In this document: one piece after another, positions 32,363-43,593 of the stretch
Layout: each line of letters begins with the position of its first letter
How positions within the stretch are numbered: position 1 is the stretch's first letter
Assembly: GCF_000315915.1 (NCBI RefSeq)
Contig: NC_020186.1
Location: 2,356,001-2,420,000, forward strand
Source: Henningerozyma blattae CBS 6284
Taxonomy: Eukaryota; Ascomycota; Saccharomycetes; Saccharomycetales; Saccharomycetaceae
Reading direction: 5' to 3'
DNA: 64,000 nucleotides
Notes under the pieces: generated by a model
The model's database searches: none
Told to the model about the DNA's origin: nothing
What the model saw: the letters and a program-made list of their open reading frames with translations, nothing else
Translations under genes and position numbers: made by a program

Positions 32363-35300
32363 TTACCAAAAGAGTTTAGAAGATTGTTTCTTCCTTGAAA
32401 ATTTTAATAGTGAGGCATGCTTTTCTGTATTTCTTTCACCAGCTACATTTTCGATATTTGTAGTTTCATTTCTTGGCTCAACAGACAATGATAATTCATA
32501 TTGCTTATCAATATGGGGAACGTCTGTTAATGATGATTCAATAAAGGCATTAACATCAGGTACAGACTTTAATCTATATTTAACTTTTTTAAATGTGTTA
32601 ATTTTTTCAAGAATATCAAAAATTCTTGCTCTCTTGCCAAAATTGATTGTATCTTGTGTTCCCTTCAAGATATCTGAATTACCAGTTGCTGTAAAAGTCA
32701 AATCAGAAAGAAATACACCAAAAAATGGAACACATGCTACATCATTCACAGATCTTATCATATCACGGTATACTATGAAATTTCTCTTGGAATCCATCAA
32801 ACTGTTTAATGCTCTAAGTGAGTTTTTAGTTTCTTCAGGTACGAGAGCCCACGATTTCTTTAATCGATAAATTGGAGAAGAATATAAAGCAGATACAATA
32901 GCTGTCATTGACGAAAAATTATTTAATAATTTACAATGATAAGCAACACTAATAAAATATTGGATCATATTAGCTCTTTTTTTTTCACTGGAATTACTGA
33001 CAATCGAATATGATACAAAATTTGTTAAATTATTAGCACTAGTAATAAAATGAGTAATATTCATAGAACCACCAAAATCAACCGTTTTGGATCCCCAAAC
33101 TCTGTCCAAACATTCGTTTGGGCCTATTCTTAAATATAATTCTTGTTGCATTATTGTCAGTTCTGTTGCATATACTATTGGTGTAATATCAAAATGTTTA
33201 TTATCAGAAGCTCTAACATTGATGCAATTAGCATTTACTAGAGTAGCCATTTTTGAAAAGTCATGGTCATTCTTTGTAAAATTAGCAGTAACTTTATTCT
33301 TTTTATTAGTATTTTCATTGGCATCAACACTTTCAAATTTTTTAGACATCTTAGAGTTAGAGGACGATGAGGATGAAGAAATGGTTGTTTTGTTGTCATC
33401 ATTTGAAGTTTGCTGAAGAGGTGATTTTGTTTTGGAGATACTAATAGAATCTTCACCATCATTGTCCTTGGATGAATCAAGGAATTGTGAACTTGAAACA
33501 ATATAGTTTACTATTTTATATAACTCTGCTGAACCTTCAATTCCTTCATTTTTAGCTAAGACAGCAAAACTTAGTATTGCATTTAGACATGGATCGTAAT
33601 AAGTTGAAGACCAATATCTGGTAAAAAATATTCTCATGATATTTACAACTGAATATTTGATTGGGCTTAATTTTCGTGATACCCAGATATTATATTCATC
33701 ATAACTTAACCCTTCTGGTGGATATAAATTATATCTGTAAATTAATGCATAAAGGAAATTTTTGGTGGTAAACATACTTCGAAAAGTAGTCAAAAAAATT
33801 TGATTAAATCTGATGTCCGAAAACTTGTGATTTGTTAAATATTCAATCAATGATTCTCTTGAGCCACCCTTAATTCTTCCTTTATTATCAAATACTAATT
33901 CATGTTCATGGTCATTTTTCAAATACCATGGCTCATCTGCATCTGCTAAACTGTAGTTGATCATATTTCGAGACATTTCTAATTGCTTATAATTCAATTC
34001 CTCTTCTTCATGTGGTACCATATCTCCAGATCTTTTAATGTTTGGGAAGAAATCACGATCTTCATCTTGCTCATCATCCATTGAGTACCATTTAGTATCA
34101 GTTTCATCTTTTAATAGCAGTAAAATCAATTCATTTTTCATCATTCTGGCTGCATAGTTAAGAAGATTTTGCTTTGATTCAATTAACTGTTCAACATAAA
34201 CGCATGCTATGTTTGAAATCTCTGCATATTCTTCACAAGCTCTCCTTAGCTCATCGGATGTATTTAAGAAATTAATACCATTAATTTCAACATCTTGACT
34301 GACTAGAGTTTTGTATATATTAACAGCTGAAGTATCGAAAACTTCATTTGTACGGTTAGAATTTAATTTAGAATACGATGGCTCATAGAAATTGACTGGG
34401 CTATTTGTTTTCATTGCATTAAAAACAAATGGATCATCTAATGTAGAGTTCTGAGCACACATTATTAATTTGATGACTATATCATGGAAGACTTGTTTCA
34501 CATCGAAGAAATCGGTCAAAAGTGATGATATCGAGTTCAGTGAATGTCTTAAAAACTCTTCAGTTTCATCATCAATTTGAATATAATTGTTATCGACACC
34601 TATAAAATTATGTTCATTTGAATTTTTTAAACCATCCTTCTCTGTATTACTTTCATTTTCCTCCTCCATATCATCTAATTCTAAATTTTCATTTTCATTT
34701 TCATTAACATTATCGTCATTATGAGAATGATGATGCTTATTGTGATTGTGAGGATGCTGTGAATGATGATGATGATGATGATGATGGTGATAATTTTGTG
34801 TTGAGATTTGATGACGGCTACCCGAGGATTTATTGGAACTACTACTATCGTAATCTTCTTGAATATCTTGACCAAGAAATTCATCTGCATCAGTGAATTC
34901 TTGCAATTTTTTATTTGATTGCCTATACCTCTCATCTAAACTTAAGCGTTTGAATGGTATTCTTGATCTTACGTTACGTTGCTTTTTATTGGAAAAATTT
35001 AATTTGTTTTGTTTCTGTCTATTCTTTTGACCAGTTTGATTTGAATGAAATGCAGTAGAAGAAGAAGAAGATGCTGTCGATGTGGCTACTGAGGGCTTCC
35101 TTTGGCTAGTGTTTGCATTCCATAGATTATCATTTTTAATCAAATTAGTCAAATTAATGAATGTTGAAAGGTTTAGATTTTCAATGACCTCCAAGATCGA
35201 AATATTAGCGTTAAATTCATCATATGCTTTCAAATTAATTTCTAAATCTCGTTTTCTTGATTTGGGAGCGTCTATAACATTAATATGCTCACCATAGGCT

Positions 35301-38002
35301 CCATAAACTTTATCATTTATTTGAGAAGCCCTTTTACGAATAATTTGCAAAGTATCATTATTTAATGGAAATAATTCTTTTACTTTACTATTTGTTGTAG
35401 TAACCGAATTACTAGTAGTGTTTCCATCTTTATTATCCCTGTCTTTGATAGTGTCAGATATTCGTGCATCTAAGTTTGAAATATTCGGATTATCACTACT
35501 TAATGAAGAAGATGAATGAGAAGGTCTCATTGGATTTAGACTAGAATTATTATTGCTGCTTGGCTGTTGAAACTTAATATCCGAATAGCTATCCCCAGAT
35601 CTTTTTAAATTTCTCGTTCTGAGGGGATTTATAGTATTAGTAGTAGTGCTAGAAGGCGGAGTTGGTGGAAGATGAGATGTAGTATTTGAAGCAACATGTG
35701 ATAGTAAAGCTTCTGAAGTTAAAGGCCTTTCATGAGTATTTAAATCTTCATTCTCGTTTTCAACTAAGATATTTTGAGTATTATCTGATGTAGATGCATT
35801 TAGCTTGTCATTATAAGAATAGTGGAATGGATTATTCCAACTTCCACCATTAAATGAATTTTTAAGAAATCTTGGAAATAGTTGTGGTAAAGAAGTTGAA
35901 TAAGATTGAATTGAGTTTCTTAATATTTGATGTAAAATATTAATAATTTTTATAAAACTTTTGAAATCTTCTTGAATTATCAGTACTAACGAATCTGGTT
36001 CAATATCTTTAAAACTATTTATATCTGCACAGTCTAATCTTTTTGTTACCAATGTAAAATATAGTGAAGTGTTGATCGAAATTTTTGATAATACAACCAT
36101 GATTTGCTTCAAGAGAATTTTAATATTATTATGGATAACGCTTTGCTTTCTTGAAGTTGATAATTGTTGTTTCGTATCTTTTATATTTTGATTAGAAATA
36201 GAGTTTCTTGGTGTCTCTACAATTGTATTAGCATCATCTGCATCATCAAAATGATTATGATTATGATTATCATTATTTTTCGATGACATTTCATCAGATA
36301 TTATGCCAGTATCAAGATTTGAATTTTGTTTAGAATCATTTTTTGGTGATAAATTTATATTTATATTTGGATTTGAATCAAGTAAAGATGGCATATGATG
36401 TTGAGACTTTGATAAATCAAAAAGTGTATTTGAATTTGAGTCATCATTATGTAGTTGAACATTTGGTGAAATTATATTTTGACTATGACAATGATGATGC
36501 CTTGAAGTAGTTATGAGTAAATGATATGCTAATTGTGTATAAGTACAATAAGAAATTGTTAAATCGAAAAATTTATTAAAATTTTGAGAATCATTTTCAG
36601 AAAATGATTCATGCGATAATTTTAAATATTTTAAAACAATTTCTCTTAATTGGGACCAATTTTGTAAATCATTTGGATGATTATAAAATTCTTGGCTATT
36701 TGTAGAATAATGTTGTAATGATGTAATGGGTAATGAAGATGAATTTGAATTTAAAGATGGAGAAAGGTGGTTTTTATTGTTATTTAAATTTGCAGTTGTT
36801 GGTTTTACTGCATTTGGTAAATGGGAATATTTATTTGAAAAGGGAGTTGATGTAATATTATTATTATTATTATTATTATTGTTATTATTTGAGTATAAAG
36901 CTGACGAATTAATCAATCTTGGAGATAATGAAGTTAATTGTTGCGTTTGATTTTGAGTCTGTAGATGTTCTTGTTCTTTTATAGTTGTAGGAGTATTATA
37001 GTTGCCCGTAGATGGTATTGAATTTGTTGAATGTGATTTTTTAGGTAAAATATCAGGTATTGGTTGTTCAATGTTATTCAATGTCACAGGATTTGTGGGA
37101 GGTGTATTGTTAAAGATTGGTGTTGTGTTCAATTGTAAATCTAATAATGGTAACGTATCTACATATAAATCCAAAAGTTTATTGTAATAAATGATTTTCT
37201 CTTTATCATTTTTAACAGGCAATGGAATCCAAATTAATTTTTGAATATCTTTTGTGTTGAAATTTCTTTTGAATAATAAAATTTTCAATTCATTTAATGA
37301 AAGTACAGAAACAGATGGAGTAGTATTACCTGCTTTTTTATTGCTATTTGAAGTAGTAGTATTTTGCACTGCAAGTAAAGAAGAAGAAGAAGAAGAATGT
37401 ATTGATGGAGTTCTAGAGACATTTGCAGATGGAGTTCTTGATGTGTTTGCAGATGGTGCATTTGAAATTGAAGGAGTAACTATACTATTGTTATTACTTA
37501 AATGTGATGAGAGATTAACATTTGAAGAAGTAGAATTTCTTTGAGATGAGAATGGAGAAGTAACTGAATCTCTTTTACTGGAAGTCATTGCTGAAGTTGG
37601 TGGTAATGGATAAATGTTTCCTATACTTCTTTGTCGTTTTGATTGAGTTTGAATGTTGCCAGAAGAATTATTTGTATTTGATAAATATCGATAATAAATC
37701 CTTTTTGAACAACAAAAGTTATGGGGGAACCAGCCTCTTCTAACTTTTGTCTTATTGACCAATTCTTCGGAGATGTGAAGGTCTTTACCAGTTGTGGAAC
37801 CATCTTTGGAAATATCTACTATAACACCATCCCACCAACCGTTTGAATTTTTTTGCAATACATATATGATATCACCTTGATTCAAAGTTAACAAGTTTTG
37901 ATATTTATGTGATGAATGATTGGATTCATTGCTTATCAATAGATTAGGAGTATATGGATAGATAGCCACCACAGTATCAATTGGACGGACTGGGATGTCC
38001 AT
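32363..38002 (-). CDS. CDC25: Ras guanine-nucleotide exchange factor Cdc25
   Basis: Cdc25 activates Ras1/Ras2 and so adenylate cyclase/PKA in response to glucose. The 1879-residue protein (S. cerevisiae 1589) has an N-terminal SH3 domain (about residues 35-100: LLTLNQGDIIYVLQ, GWWDGVIV, RGWFPHNFC). A long low-complexity region follows, with Asn and His runs. Then come the RasGEF N domain (LTNHKFSDIRFNQIFLTTFR) and the catalytic Cdc25 domain near the C-terminus (NMIQYFISVAYHCKLLNNFS, PFFGVFLSDL). S. cerevisiae has ohnologs CDC25 and SDC25. The presence of the SH3 and the position next to IMH1 favour CDC25. Confidence 0.95.
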   Translation of the reverse strand: MDIPVRPIDTVVAIYPYTPNLLISNESNHSSHKYQNLLTLNQGDIIYVLQKNSNGWWDGVIVDISKDGSTTGKDLHISEELVNKTKVRRGWFPHNFCCSKRIYYRYLSNTNNSSGNIQTQSKRQRSIGNIYPLPPTSAMTSSKRDSVTSPFSSQRNSTSSNVNLSSHLSNNNSIVTPSISNAPSANTSRTPSANVSRTPSIHSSSSSSLLAVQNTTTSNSNKKAGNTTPSVSVLSLNELKILLFKRNFNTKDIQKLIWIPLPVKNDKEKIIYYNKLLDLYVDTLPLLDLQLNTTPIFNNTPPTNPVTLNNIEQPIPDILPKKSHSTNSIPSTGNYNTPTTIKEQEHLQTQNQTQQLTSLSPRLINSSALYSNNNNNNNNNNNITSTPFSNKYSHLPNAVKPTTANLNNNKNHLSPSLNSNSSSLPITSLQHYSTNSQEFYNHPNDLQNWSQLREIVLKYLKLSHESFSENDSQNFNKFFDLTISYCTYTQLAYHLLITTSRHHHCHSQNIISPNVQLHNDDSNSNTLFDLSKSQHHMPSLLDSNPNININLSPKNDSKQNSNLDTGIISDEMSSKNNDNHNHNHFDDADDANTIVETPRNSISNQNIKDTKQQLSTSRKQSVIHNNIKILLKQIMVVLSKISINTSLYFTLVTKRLDCADINSFKDIEPDSLVLIIQEDFKSFIKIINILHQILRNSIQSYSTSLPQLFPRFLKNSFNGGSWNNPFHYSYNDKLNASTSDNTQNILVENENEDLNTHERPLTSEALLSHVASNTTSHLPPTPPSSTTTNTINPLRTRNLKRSGDSYSDIKFQQPSSNNNSSLNPMRPSHSSSSLSSDNPNISNLDARISDTIKDRDNKDGNTTSNSVTTTNSKVKELFPLNNDTLQIIRKRASQINDKVYGAYGEHINVIDAPKSRKRDLEINLKAYDEFNANISILEVIENLNLSTFINLTNLIKNDNLWNANTSQRKPSVATSTASSSSSTAFHSNQTGQKNRQKQNKLNFSNKKQRNVRSRIPFKRLSLDERYRQSNKKLQEFTDADEFLGQDIQEDYDSSSSNKSSGSRHQISTQNYHHHHHHHHHSQHPHNHNKHHHSHNDDNVNENENENLELDDMEEENESNTEKDGLKNSNEHNFIGVDNNYIQIDDETEEFLRHSLNSISSLLTDFFDVKQVFHDIVIKLIMCAQNSTLDDPFVFNAMKTNSPVNFYEPSYSKLNSNRTNEVFDTSAVNIYKTLVSQDVEINGINFLNTSDELRRACEEYAEISNIACVYVEQLIESKQNLLNYAARMMKNELILLLLKDETDTKWYSMDDEQDEDRDFFPNIKRSGDMVPHEEEELNYKQLEMSRNMINYSLADADEPWYLKNDHEHELVFDNKGRIKGGSRESLIEYLTNHKFSDIRFNQIFLTTFRSMFTTKNFLYALIYRYNLYPPEGLSYDEYNIWVSRKLSPIKYSVVNIMRIFFTRYWSSTYYDPCLNAILSFAVLAKNEGIEGSAELYKIVNYIVSSSQFLDSSKDNDGEDSISISKTKSPLQQTSNDDNKTTISSSSSSSNSKMSKKFESVDANENTNKKNKVTANFTKNDHDFSKMATLVNANCINVRASDNKHFDITPIVYATELTIMQQELYLRIGPNECLDRVWGSKTVDFGGSMNITHFITSANNLTNFVSYSIVSNSSEKKRANMIQYFISVAYHCKLLNNFSSMTAIVSALYSSPIYRLKKSWALVPEETKNSLRALNSLMDSKRNFIVYRDMIRSVNDVACVPFFGVFLSDLTFTATGNSDILKGTQDTINFGKRARIFDILEKINTFKKVKYRLKSVPDVNAFIESSLTDVPHIDKQYELSLSVEPRNETTNIENVAGERNTEKHASLLKFSRKKQSSKLFW
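34763..34790. repeat. (ATG)n microsatellite coding for poly-His in CDC25
   Basis: A trinucleotide tract on the + strand reads as about ten consecutive histidines in Cdc25, flanked by further His/Asn-rich sequence. Length polymorphism is likely. Confidence 0.8.
36855..36890. repeat. (ATT)n microsatellite coding for poly-Asn in CDC25
   Basis: A trinucleotide tract encodes about a dozen asparagines in the disordered region between the SH3 and RasGEF domains. Confidence 0.8.
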
Positions 38003-38192
38003 TTAGAATGAAATAAGATGTGAAAGGGGAGGGGAGTATTGATAATGTTTGGTAGTTTATGTGATTATTTGAAATTATATTTTTCTTAGATTTTAATTTT
38101 TCTATTATTTTTTTTTTTTTTTTAAAGCTGATTGATCTAAAGAAATCTGCAAGGAGGTATAAAATAAGAATATTGAAATAAATCAAATAACA

Positions 38193-38223
<31 letters not shown>

Positions 38224-40446
38224 CCAAATTAAACACTTGGAGGGAATATAATACAAATTGTCTTTATTCTCTGTTCTTAGTATTCTAACTACCTTTTTTT
38301 TACTTAAAAAAAAATATTTCTTTTTTTTAATTTTTTTTTTTTTCCTAATTTGTTCTTTGGTATTAGAATATTATTATTATCAATATAAATTTCGCTTGTC
38401 TTTCTTTTTTTTTTTTTTTTCTTAATAGATTTTTAAATGGTATGAAAAAAAAAAAAAAATTTTAAAAAAAAAAGGAATAGATATATGTAAAGGGAATATA
38501 TAAATATAAAGGGAATATACGGATGTAAAAGGAAGAGATCAACCGAAGGGGAATAAATCAATTAATAGAGGAATGGAATGGCGCAAAATGAAAATGAAAC
38601 GTTGAATATTCATTTATATATATATACATACAAATACAAGCACATCAAGCACATCCGAAGACTTAAATTTATAGATAGGGTAAAAAAAAGTATGATTTGC
38701 CAACATTAAATATTAGGGATGAAATAAGTGGGATTTGTAGTATAAATCAATCTATAATTATGCATAGTTCTCTATAAATAGCTTAGACTTATCTAGTTGT
38801 ATGACAACAAAGCACAAGTCACATATAGTAAAAAAAAAATCAAGCATGTAATAAGATAAGCAAATAAGCATAAATCAAAAGTACAATATAATATGAAACT
38901 ATTGCGTAATCAGACAATCAATTAAGGGAGTGGGTGGTTATTATACAAATGGATCTGAGAGGGTGAGTTTTATAAACAACTAGGCAATTACTTACTAGCT
39001 ATTAGCTAAGACTCTTTTTCATTTCTAATTTTTTTCTAGAATATTTTTGGGTTGATACGAATAACATATGATAAGGATGATAAATTCTATTGCTAGTCTA
39101 GAGAGGTATTTCTATGGATCAAGATGGTATCGATTCCATGACCAAACACAGTTTTCAATACAAGATGGTATCTAATCAGGGGAAGACCGTTAAGTTGAAG
39201 GTTATGTGTGAATGCATGCATGACTCAAGATATCTTGATAGATTCTAATAAAAAAAAAGATGTAAAGGGATGAGCCTTTGAACAGGGAAACTGACCCTCC
39301 TTACAGGGTACATAATGTTTCCTTGTTGACTACTTTGCCAATTATCCTTGTCGTATAATAATAATGACTTTGTATTTTTCCATATAAATTTTTTTGACTG
39401 AATGACTAGTCATGATGTTCTCACACCATGTTTCCAGAATTACGCTAGCACAAAGTTTGTTGGCCGATGTGCCTACGGGGTGTTCTGAGCCGAGCCGCGG
39501 GTTCCCGAAACAGATAGGGGTACAGTTACATTAACCATATTTGGAAACTTCTCCGAACAGTTAACTTTTTTGGGAAAAAGATTCAGAAGGGAAATTCTTG
39601 CATGTGAAAGTCCGGGTAAATTGCGGAGTGAGATTTCAAAGTGGAAAGGGAAGATGAAAATATTCAATAATACGATTAATATCAAAATAAAAAAAACAAA
39701 AAAACAAGTTATATATATATATACATCTGAGTCGATTGTAACGTTGTAGAAAAGACGAATTAAAATTATTGTACATTAGGCTTGCATGCGTGTTTGCATG
39801 CGTGCATGCATTGTTTCTTTTTTTTTTTTTTTTTTTTTTTGTAGTGAGTGAAGACTGCGTGTTGATTTGTGGGAGATGACAAATAGTGGAAAAAAAAAAA
39901 ATAATAGAAATACAAGTCTTTTCCATTCATAAGTTTTTCTTGTTTTATCTGAACTTTGATATCAACTCTTTCTGGTCATAAGCTTTTGCATCGATTATTT
40001 CGAGATTGCAATTTCCTGTGGTCTTGTCTTATTACTTTCATACTAAAATTGTATTTTTCTTTATTATTTTTAAAGTTCGAATATTGTTATATTGTATTAC
40101 AAGAAGATACGAAATAGAAGTATTAATGCATTATATTATTGACACGAATATGTGAAGTTGAATTATCAATTCTTGCCCTTCACAATTTACCCTAGCTAAT
40201 GCTTTTTATATTATTATTATCCCGTTCATCCGAGAAGCCTAAAAATTTTTTAAAGATGCGTAATTTTCCATAAACTCATTCAATACGATGGCGTTTATAA
40301 TTTTTCATTTCGCAAATTTAATATAAGAAGAAATTCAAAAAAAATAAAAAAAGAAAAAAGAAAAGCTGAAAACTAAAATTGAAAGTTCCATAAAGAAAAA
40401 GAACACTTTCCTCATTGACATCATAGAATCATCCATCACATTAGCA
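38003..40446. other. Long divergent promoter region between CDC25 and DPS1
   Basis: 2.4 kb without a gene. The first 500 bp hold many A and T homopolymer tracts. Farther on are a Gcn4-type TGACTC at 39231, a stable hairpin at 39286-39322, a Reb1-like CCGGGTAA at 39612 and alternating GCATGC sequence around 39780. A T-rich tract follows near 39819. Confidence 0.5.
39612..39619. promoter_or_regulatory. Candidate Reb1 site upstream of DPS1
   Basis: CCGGGTAA contains the reverse complement of the Reb1 core. It lies about 830 bp before the DPS1 start. Confidence 0.4.
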
Positions 40447-42141
40447 ATGTCTGAAGAAGTTAAAGCTGCACCAGAAGCTGCTGCTGCACCTGCTGCTGCA
40501 CCTGCCACTGCACCTGCCGCTACCGCTACTCAACCAATTCTTGGTGAAGACGGTCAACCATTATCTAAAAAAGCTTTAAAGAAATTAGCCAAAGAACAAG
40601 AAAAGCAAAGAAAAAAGGAAGAAAGAGCAGCTCAATTACAAAAGGAAAAGGAAGAAAAGGAAGCCAGAGATGCTGCCAACGACACCGCCAAGGAAAACTA
40701 CGGCAAATTGCCATTGATTCAATCTACTGAAAGAACTGGTGTTGTTAGAATCAAATTCCATAACTTGACTGAAGAAGATAATAACAAAGAGGTTGTGTTT
40801 AGAGCCAGAGTGCATAACAAGAGACAACAAGGTGCCACTTTAACTTTCTTAACTCTAAGACAACAAAACGAATTGATTCAAGCCTTGGTTAAAAGTAATT
40901 CGGAAGGAACAGTTTCCAAACAAATGGTTAAATGGAGTAGTAATTTGAATTTGGAAAGTATTGTTCTTGTGGAAGGTGTTGTTAAGAAAGTCGAAGAACC
41001 AATTAAATCAGCGACTGTTCAAAACATGGAAATCCATATCAAAAAGATCAAGACCATTTCCGAAACACCTGAAAACTTGCCAATCTTGTTGGAAGATTGT
41101 TCGAGATCTGAATTGGAAGCTGAAAAAGCCGGTTTGCCAGTTGTCAATTTGGACACAAGATTAGATTCTAGAGTGATTGATTTAAGAACAGTGACCAACC
41201 AAGCCATTTTCAAGATTCAAAGTGGTGTTTGTGAATTATTCCGTGAATTTTTAAGAAAGAAGGATTTCACCGAGGTTCATACACCAAAATTACTTGGTGC
41301 ACCAAGTGAAGGTGGTGCCAGTGTGTTTGAAGTTTCATATTTCAAGACAAAGGCATATTTGGCACAATCACCACAATTCCATAAACAACAATTGATGATT
41401 GCTGATTTCGAAAGAGTGTTTGAAATTGCACCAGTGTTCCGTGCAGAAAACTCCAACACGCACCGTCATATGACAGAATTCACCGGGTTGGATTTGGAAA
41501 TGAATTTCGAAGAACATTACCACGAAGTTATGGACATGTTGGGAGAATTGTTTATATATATCTTTTCTCAATTGGAAACACGTTATAAAAAGGAGATTGA
41601 GATTGTTAGAAGACAATATCCTGTGGAAGAATTCAAATTGCCCAAAGATGGTAAGATGGTTAGGATTGAATACAAAGAAGCCATCTCTATGTTGCAAGAA
41701 GCCGGTAAAGATGTTGGAGCATACGATGATTTATCTACCGAAAATGAAAAATTCTTGGGTAAATTGGTCCGTGCCAAATATGATACCGACTTCTACATGT
41801 TGGATAAATTCCCATTGGAAATCCGTCCATTCTATACGATGCCGGATGCTCAAAATGGCAAATATTCGAATTCTTATGATTTCTTCATGAGAGGTGAAGA
41901 GATTTTGTCAGGTGCTCAAAGAATCCATGATTATGAATTATTGTTGAAGAGAATGGAAGCACATGGGTTGAACCCTGAAGATCCAGGGTTGAAGGATTAC
42001 TGTGATGGGTTTAAATACGGGTGTGCTCCACATGCAGGTGGTGGTATTGGTTTGGAAAGAGTTGTTATGTTTTATTTGGATTTGAAAAACATTAGAAGAG
42101 CTTCGTTATTCCCTCGTGACCCAAGAAGATTGAGACCATGA
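40447..42141 (+). CDS. DPS1: Cytosolic aspartyl-tRNA synthetase
   Basis: This class II synthetase charges tRNA-Asp in the cytosol. The 564-residue product (yeast 557) has an Ala-rich N-terminus and a lysine-rich helical extension at about residues 40-80, known in yeast to help bind tRNA. The anticodon-binding OB fold ([33 protein letters not shown]) comes next. Class II motif 2 is [22 protein letters not shown] near residue 331, and motif 3 [14 protein letters not shown] lies near 531. Codon bias is strong. It sits beside CDC25 and upstream of COX19, as the SDC25-DPS1-COX19 order on S. cerevisiae chromosome XII. Confidence 0.97.
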   Translation: MSEEVKAAPEAAAAPAAAPATAPAATATQPILGEDGQPLSKKALKKLAKEQEKQRKKEERAAQLQKEKEEKEARDAANDTAKENYGKLPLIQSTERTGVVRIKFHNLTEEDNNKEVVFRARVHNKRQQGATLTFLTLRQQNELIQALVKSNSEGTVSKQMVKWSSNLNLESIVLVEGVVKKVEEPIKSATVQNMEIHIKKIKTISETPENLPILLEDCSRSELEAEKAGLPVVNLDTRLDSRVIDLRTVTNQAIFKIQSGVCELFREFLRKKDFTEVHTPKLLGAPSEGGASVFEVSYFKTKAYLAQSPQFHKQQLMIADFERVFEIAPVFRAENSNTHRHMTEFTGLDLEMNFEEHYHEVMDMLGELFIYIFSQLETRYKKEIEIVRRQYPVEEFKLPKDGKMVRIEYKEAISMLQEAGKDVGAYDDLSTENEKFLGKLVRAKYDTDFYMLDKFPLEIRPFYTMPDAQNGKYSNSYDFFMRGEEILSGAQRIHDYELLLKRMEAHGLNPEDPGLKDYCDGFKYGCAPHAGGGIGLERVVMFYLDLKNIRRASLFPRDPRRLRP

Positions 42142-42497
42142 AGAACTTTGCTTGTACGGATTTATATAGTCTATTTTTGTTTAATCTTAATAATTTTGTA
42201 AAACGAAACGTTTATCACTACTACAAGGTGTAGCCGCCGAGACAAACGGGGAAGAGCCATGCATGCTTGCGCCTCGAGGCAAGGGAGAATTTTGCAGATG
42301 AAACAACAAACAAGAAAAAAAGAAACGGTGCAATGCGAGTTGCGCAGTGGGGGGAAAAAAAGAAACGCGGAGACGCGAAGTTGCATAAGCATTCTCGAGT
42401 ATAAAAGAGTCAAGAGCAAAGGGCAAAACAATCACAACAATTTGCTGTAACAAATAAGACCAACCTAAAAACAAAAAAACAAAAATAAAATAAAATA
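42142..42497. other. Intergenic region before the DUP-like gene
   Basis: 356 bp with a GC-rich element at 42230 (GTAGCCGCCGAG) and a TATA box TATAAAAG at 42400-42407. An A-rich leader precedes the ATG at 42498. Confidence 0.6.
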
Positions 42498-43028
42498 ATG
42501 CTCTCATCTGCTACCCCCAATCCTGACAGGTACGTCAGACCATTCCAATACTTGATCCAATTCCGTAGAGTAAGAATTCCCGCCATATCGTTGCTTCTCC
42601 TAAGCATAGGTGCAACATTGACGTCGAACGCAGTCTTACGGAGTTTGGCAATAGTGAATCTGACGATATTAATAATAATTATAAATCATGTATCTTCGAT
42701 TTCGTATCGTATCAAGTTAATGGGGGTAACGGGTCAGAAAAACCTGGTGAAACATGTCATCAAGATCCAGCCTGGAAATGATCGGGCCAAATGGGGGAAA
42801 CTGGCTGTGCAAATGCCGAAGACGTGTCTAGGAGCCGAAGACGCACGTGCTCTGTTTGAGCACGTGCAGGCGCCGAGAAATGGGTGTGCGGGAGCGGGCG
42901 GGGGTCACGTGGACGGCGAGGCGCTGCGTCTGCGCGAACTGGTGTGGACGGCACGTGAGGCGCAGAGAGAGGCGGCCGCGGATGCGACGATATATAAGGG
43001 TGCGAGCGAGCGTAGCGAGCGAGCATAG
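42498..43028 (+). CDS. Small two-TM membrane protein, DUP-like, with an unusual GC-rich C-terminus
   Basis: I do not recognise this 176-residue protein with certainty. Residues about 28-70 form two adjacent hydrophobic segments. They are followed by NLVKHVIKIQPGNDRAKWGKLAVQM, which resembles the block after the transmembrane pair in the yeast DUP240/COS/PRM family. A TATA box about 90 bp upstream and an A-rich leader support a real gene. After residue ~100 the composition changes abruptly to GC-rich sequence encoding Ala, Arg and Glu, ending GASERSERA. This tail overlaps the COX19 TATA box and does not look like the DUP family, whose proteins continue with Asn-Tyr-Leu and an FFFDG-type segment. 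It may be a truncated gene read through into foreign sequence. Confidence 0.5.
   Translation: MLSSATPNPDRYVRPFQYLIQFRRVRIPAISLLLLSIGATLTSNAVLRSLAIVNLTILIIIINHVSSISYRIKLMGVTGQKNLVKHVIKIQPGNDRAKWGKLAVQMPKTCLGAEDARALFEHVQAPRNGCAGAGGGHVDGEALRLRELVWTAREAQREAAADATIYKGASERSERA
42991..42998 (+). promoter_or_regulatory. TATA box of COX19
   Basis: TATATAAG lies about 215 bp before the COX19 ATG, inside otherwise GC-rich sequence. It overlaps the end of the preceding open frame. Confidence 0.55.
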
Positions 43029-43109
43029 GCAGGCCTTAGCATAGGCAGGCCTTAGCATAAGCATAAGCATTAGCATTAGCATTAGCATAAGCGTTAGCAT
43101 AAGCATTTG
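43024..43109. repeat. Tandem repeats (16-bp x2, then 6-bp x9) upstream of COX19
   Basis: Two exact copies of CATAGGCAGGCCTTAG (43024-43055) are followed by about nine hexamers of type GCATAA/GCATTA/GCGTTA up to 43109. They lie in the COX19 leader or promoter. Confidence 0.9.
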
Positions 43110-43212
43110 CACTAGACCTCAGGCTATACACCGACCTCATCACTTAGCCGCCGTCCCTCTCTACACACACCCTTCCCTCTCTCTCTACACCTACCCCCAC
43201 CGCCCCCCCACA

Positions 43213-43593
43213 ATGTCCGGAAGCCCTGGCGGAACCCTCAGCGCATTGTCCCCCACGCCTCCAGAACGAGGCTCCTTCCCACTGGACCACGACGGAGAAT
43301 GCGCTGCTGTCATGCACAAATATCTCGACTGTCTGCGTCTGGCACGTGGCGAAAATGCCCACACCTGTCGTCTGCTGGCCAAACAGTACCTGGCCTGCCG
43401 CATGGACAACGGCCTCATGACACGTGACTCGTGGAAGAACCTGGGCCTGCCCGAGACGCCACCGGCCCACGTGACGCCGGCCGAAAGCTTCACCAGCTCC
43501 ACCCCGACACCGGCGCCCGCACACCACGCGGCTCCCCCCGTGCACCCGCGCGGTCCCCCCGCACCCCCTGGTGGTGTGAGCGGGGCTGTTTAG
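43213..43593 (+). CDS. COX19: Cytochrome c oxidase assembly protein Cox19
   Basis: Cox19 is a twin-CX9C protein of the cytosol and mitochondrial intermembrane space that works with Cox11 in copper delivery to cytochrome oxidase. The 126-residue product (yeast about 98) begins [30 protein letters not shown], nearly identical to yeast Cox19. It has the two CX9C helices: [11 protein letters not shown] and [11 protein letters not shown]. After LGLPE the tail is a Pro/Ala/His-rich extension of about 45 residues without counterpart in yeast. The whole gene is strikingly GC-rich compared with the window. Its position between DPS1 and KNS1 matches YLL018C-A. Confidence 0.95.
   Translation: MSGSPGGTLSALSPTPPERGSFPLDHDGECAAVMHKYLDCLRLARGENAHTCRLLAKQYLACRMDNGLMTRDSWKNLGLPETPPAHVTPAESFTSSTPTPAPAHHAAPPVHPRGPPAPPGGVSGAV

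Noticed and set aside
34681..34935. Minus-strand frame rich in Ile in the CDC25 region
   Set aside because: It is a shifted-frame reading of the CDC25 poly-His coding repeat.
39100..39330. Possible RNase MRP RNA (TCCATGACCAAA resembles its 5' end)
   Set aside because: The resemblance stops after about a dozen bases, and the conserved CR-I and CR-V regions are absent.
42828..43112. Minus-strand frame starting with repeated Met-Leu
   Set aside because: It is the translation of the GCATAA/GCATTA hexamer repeat and GC-rich DNA opposite the DUP-like gene.
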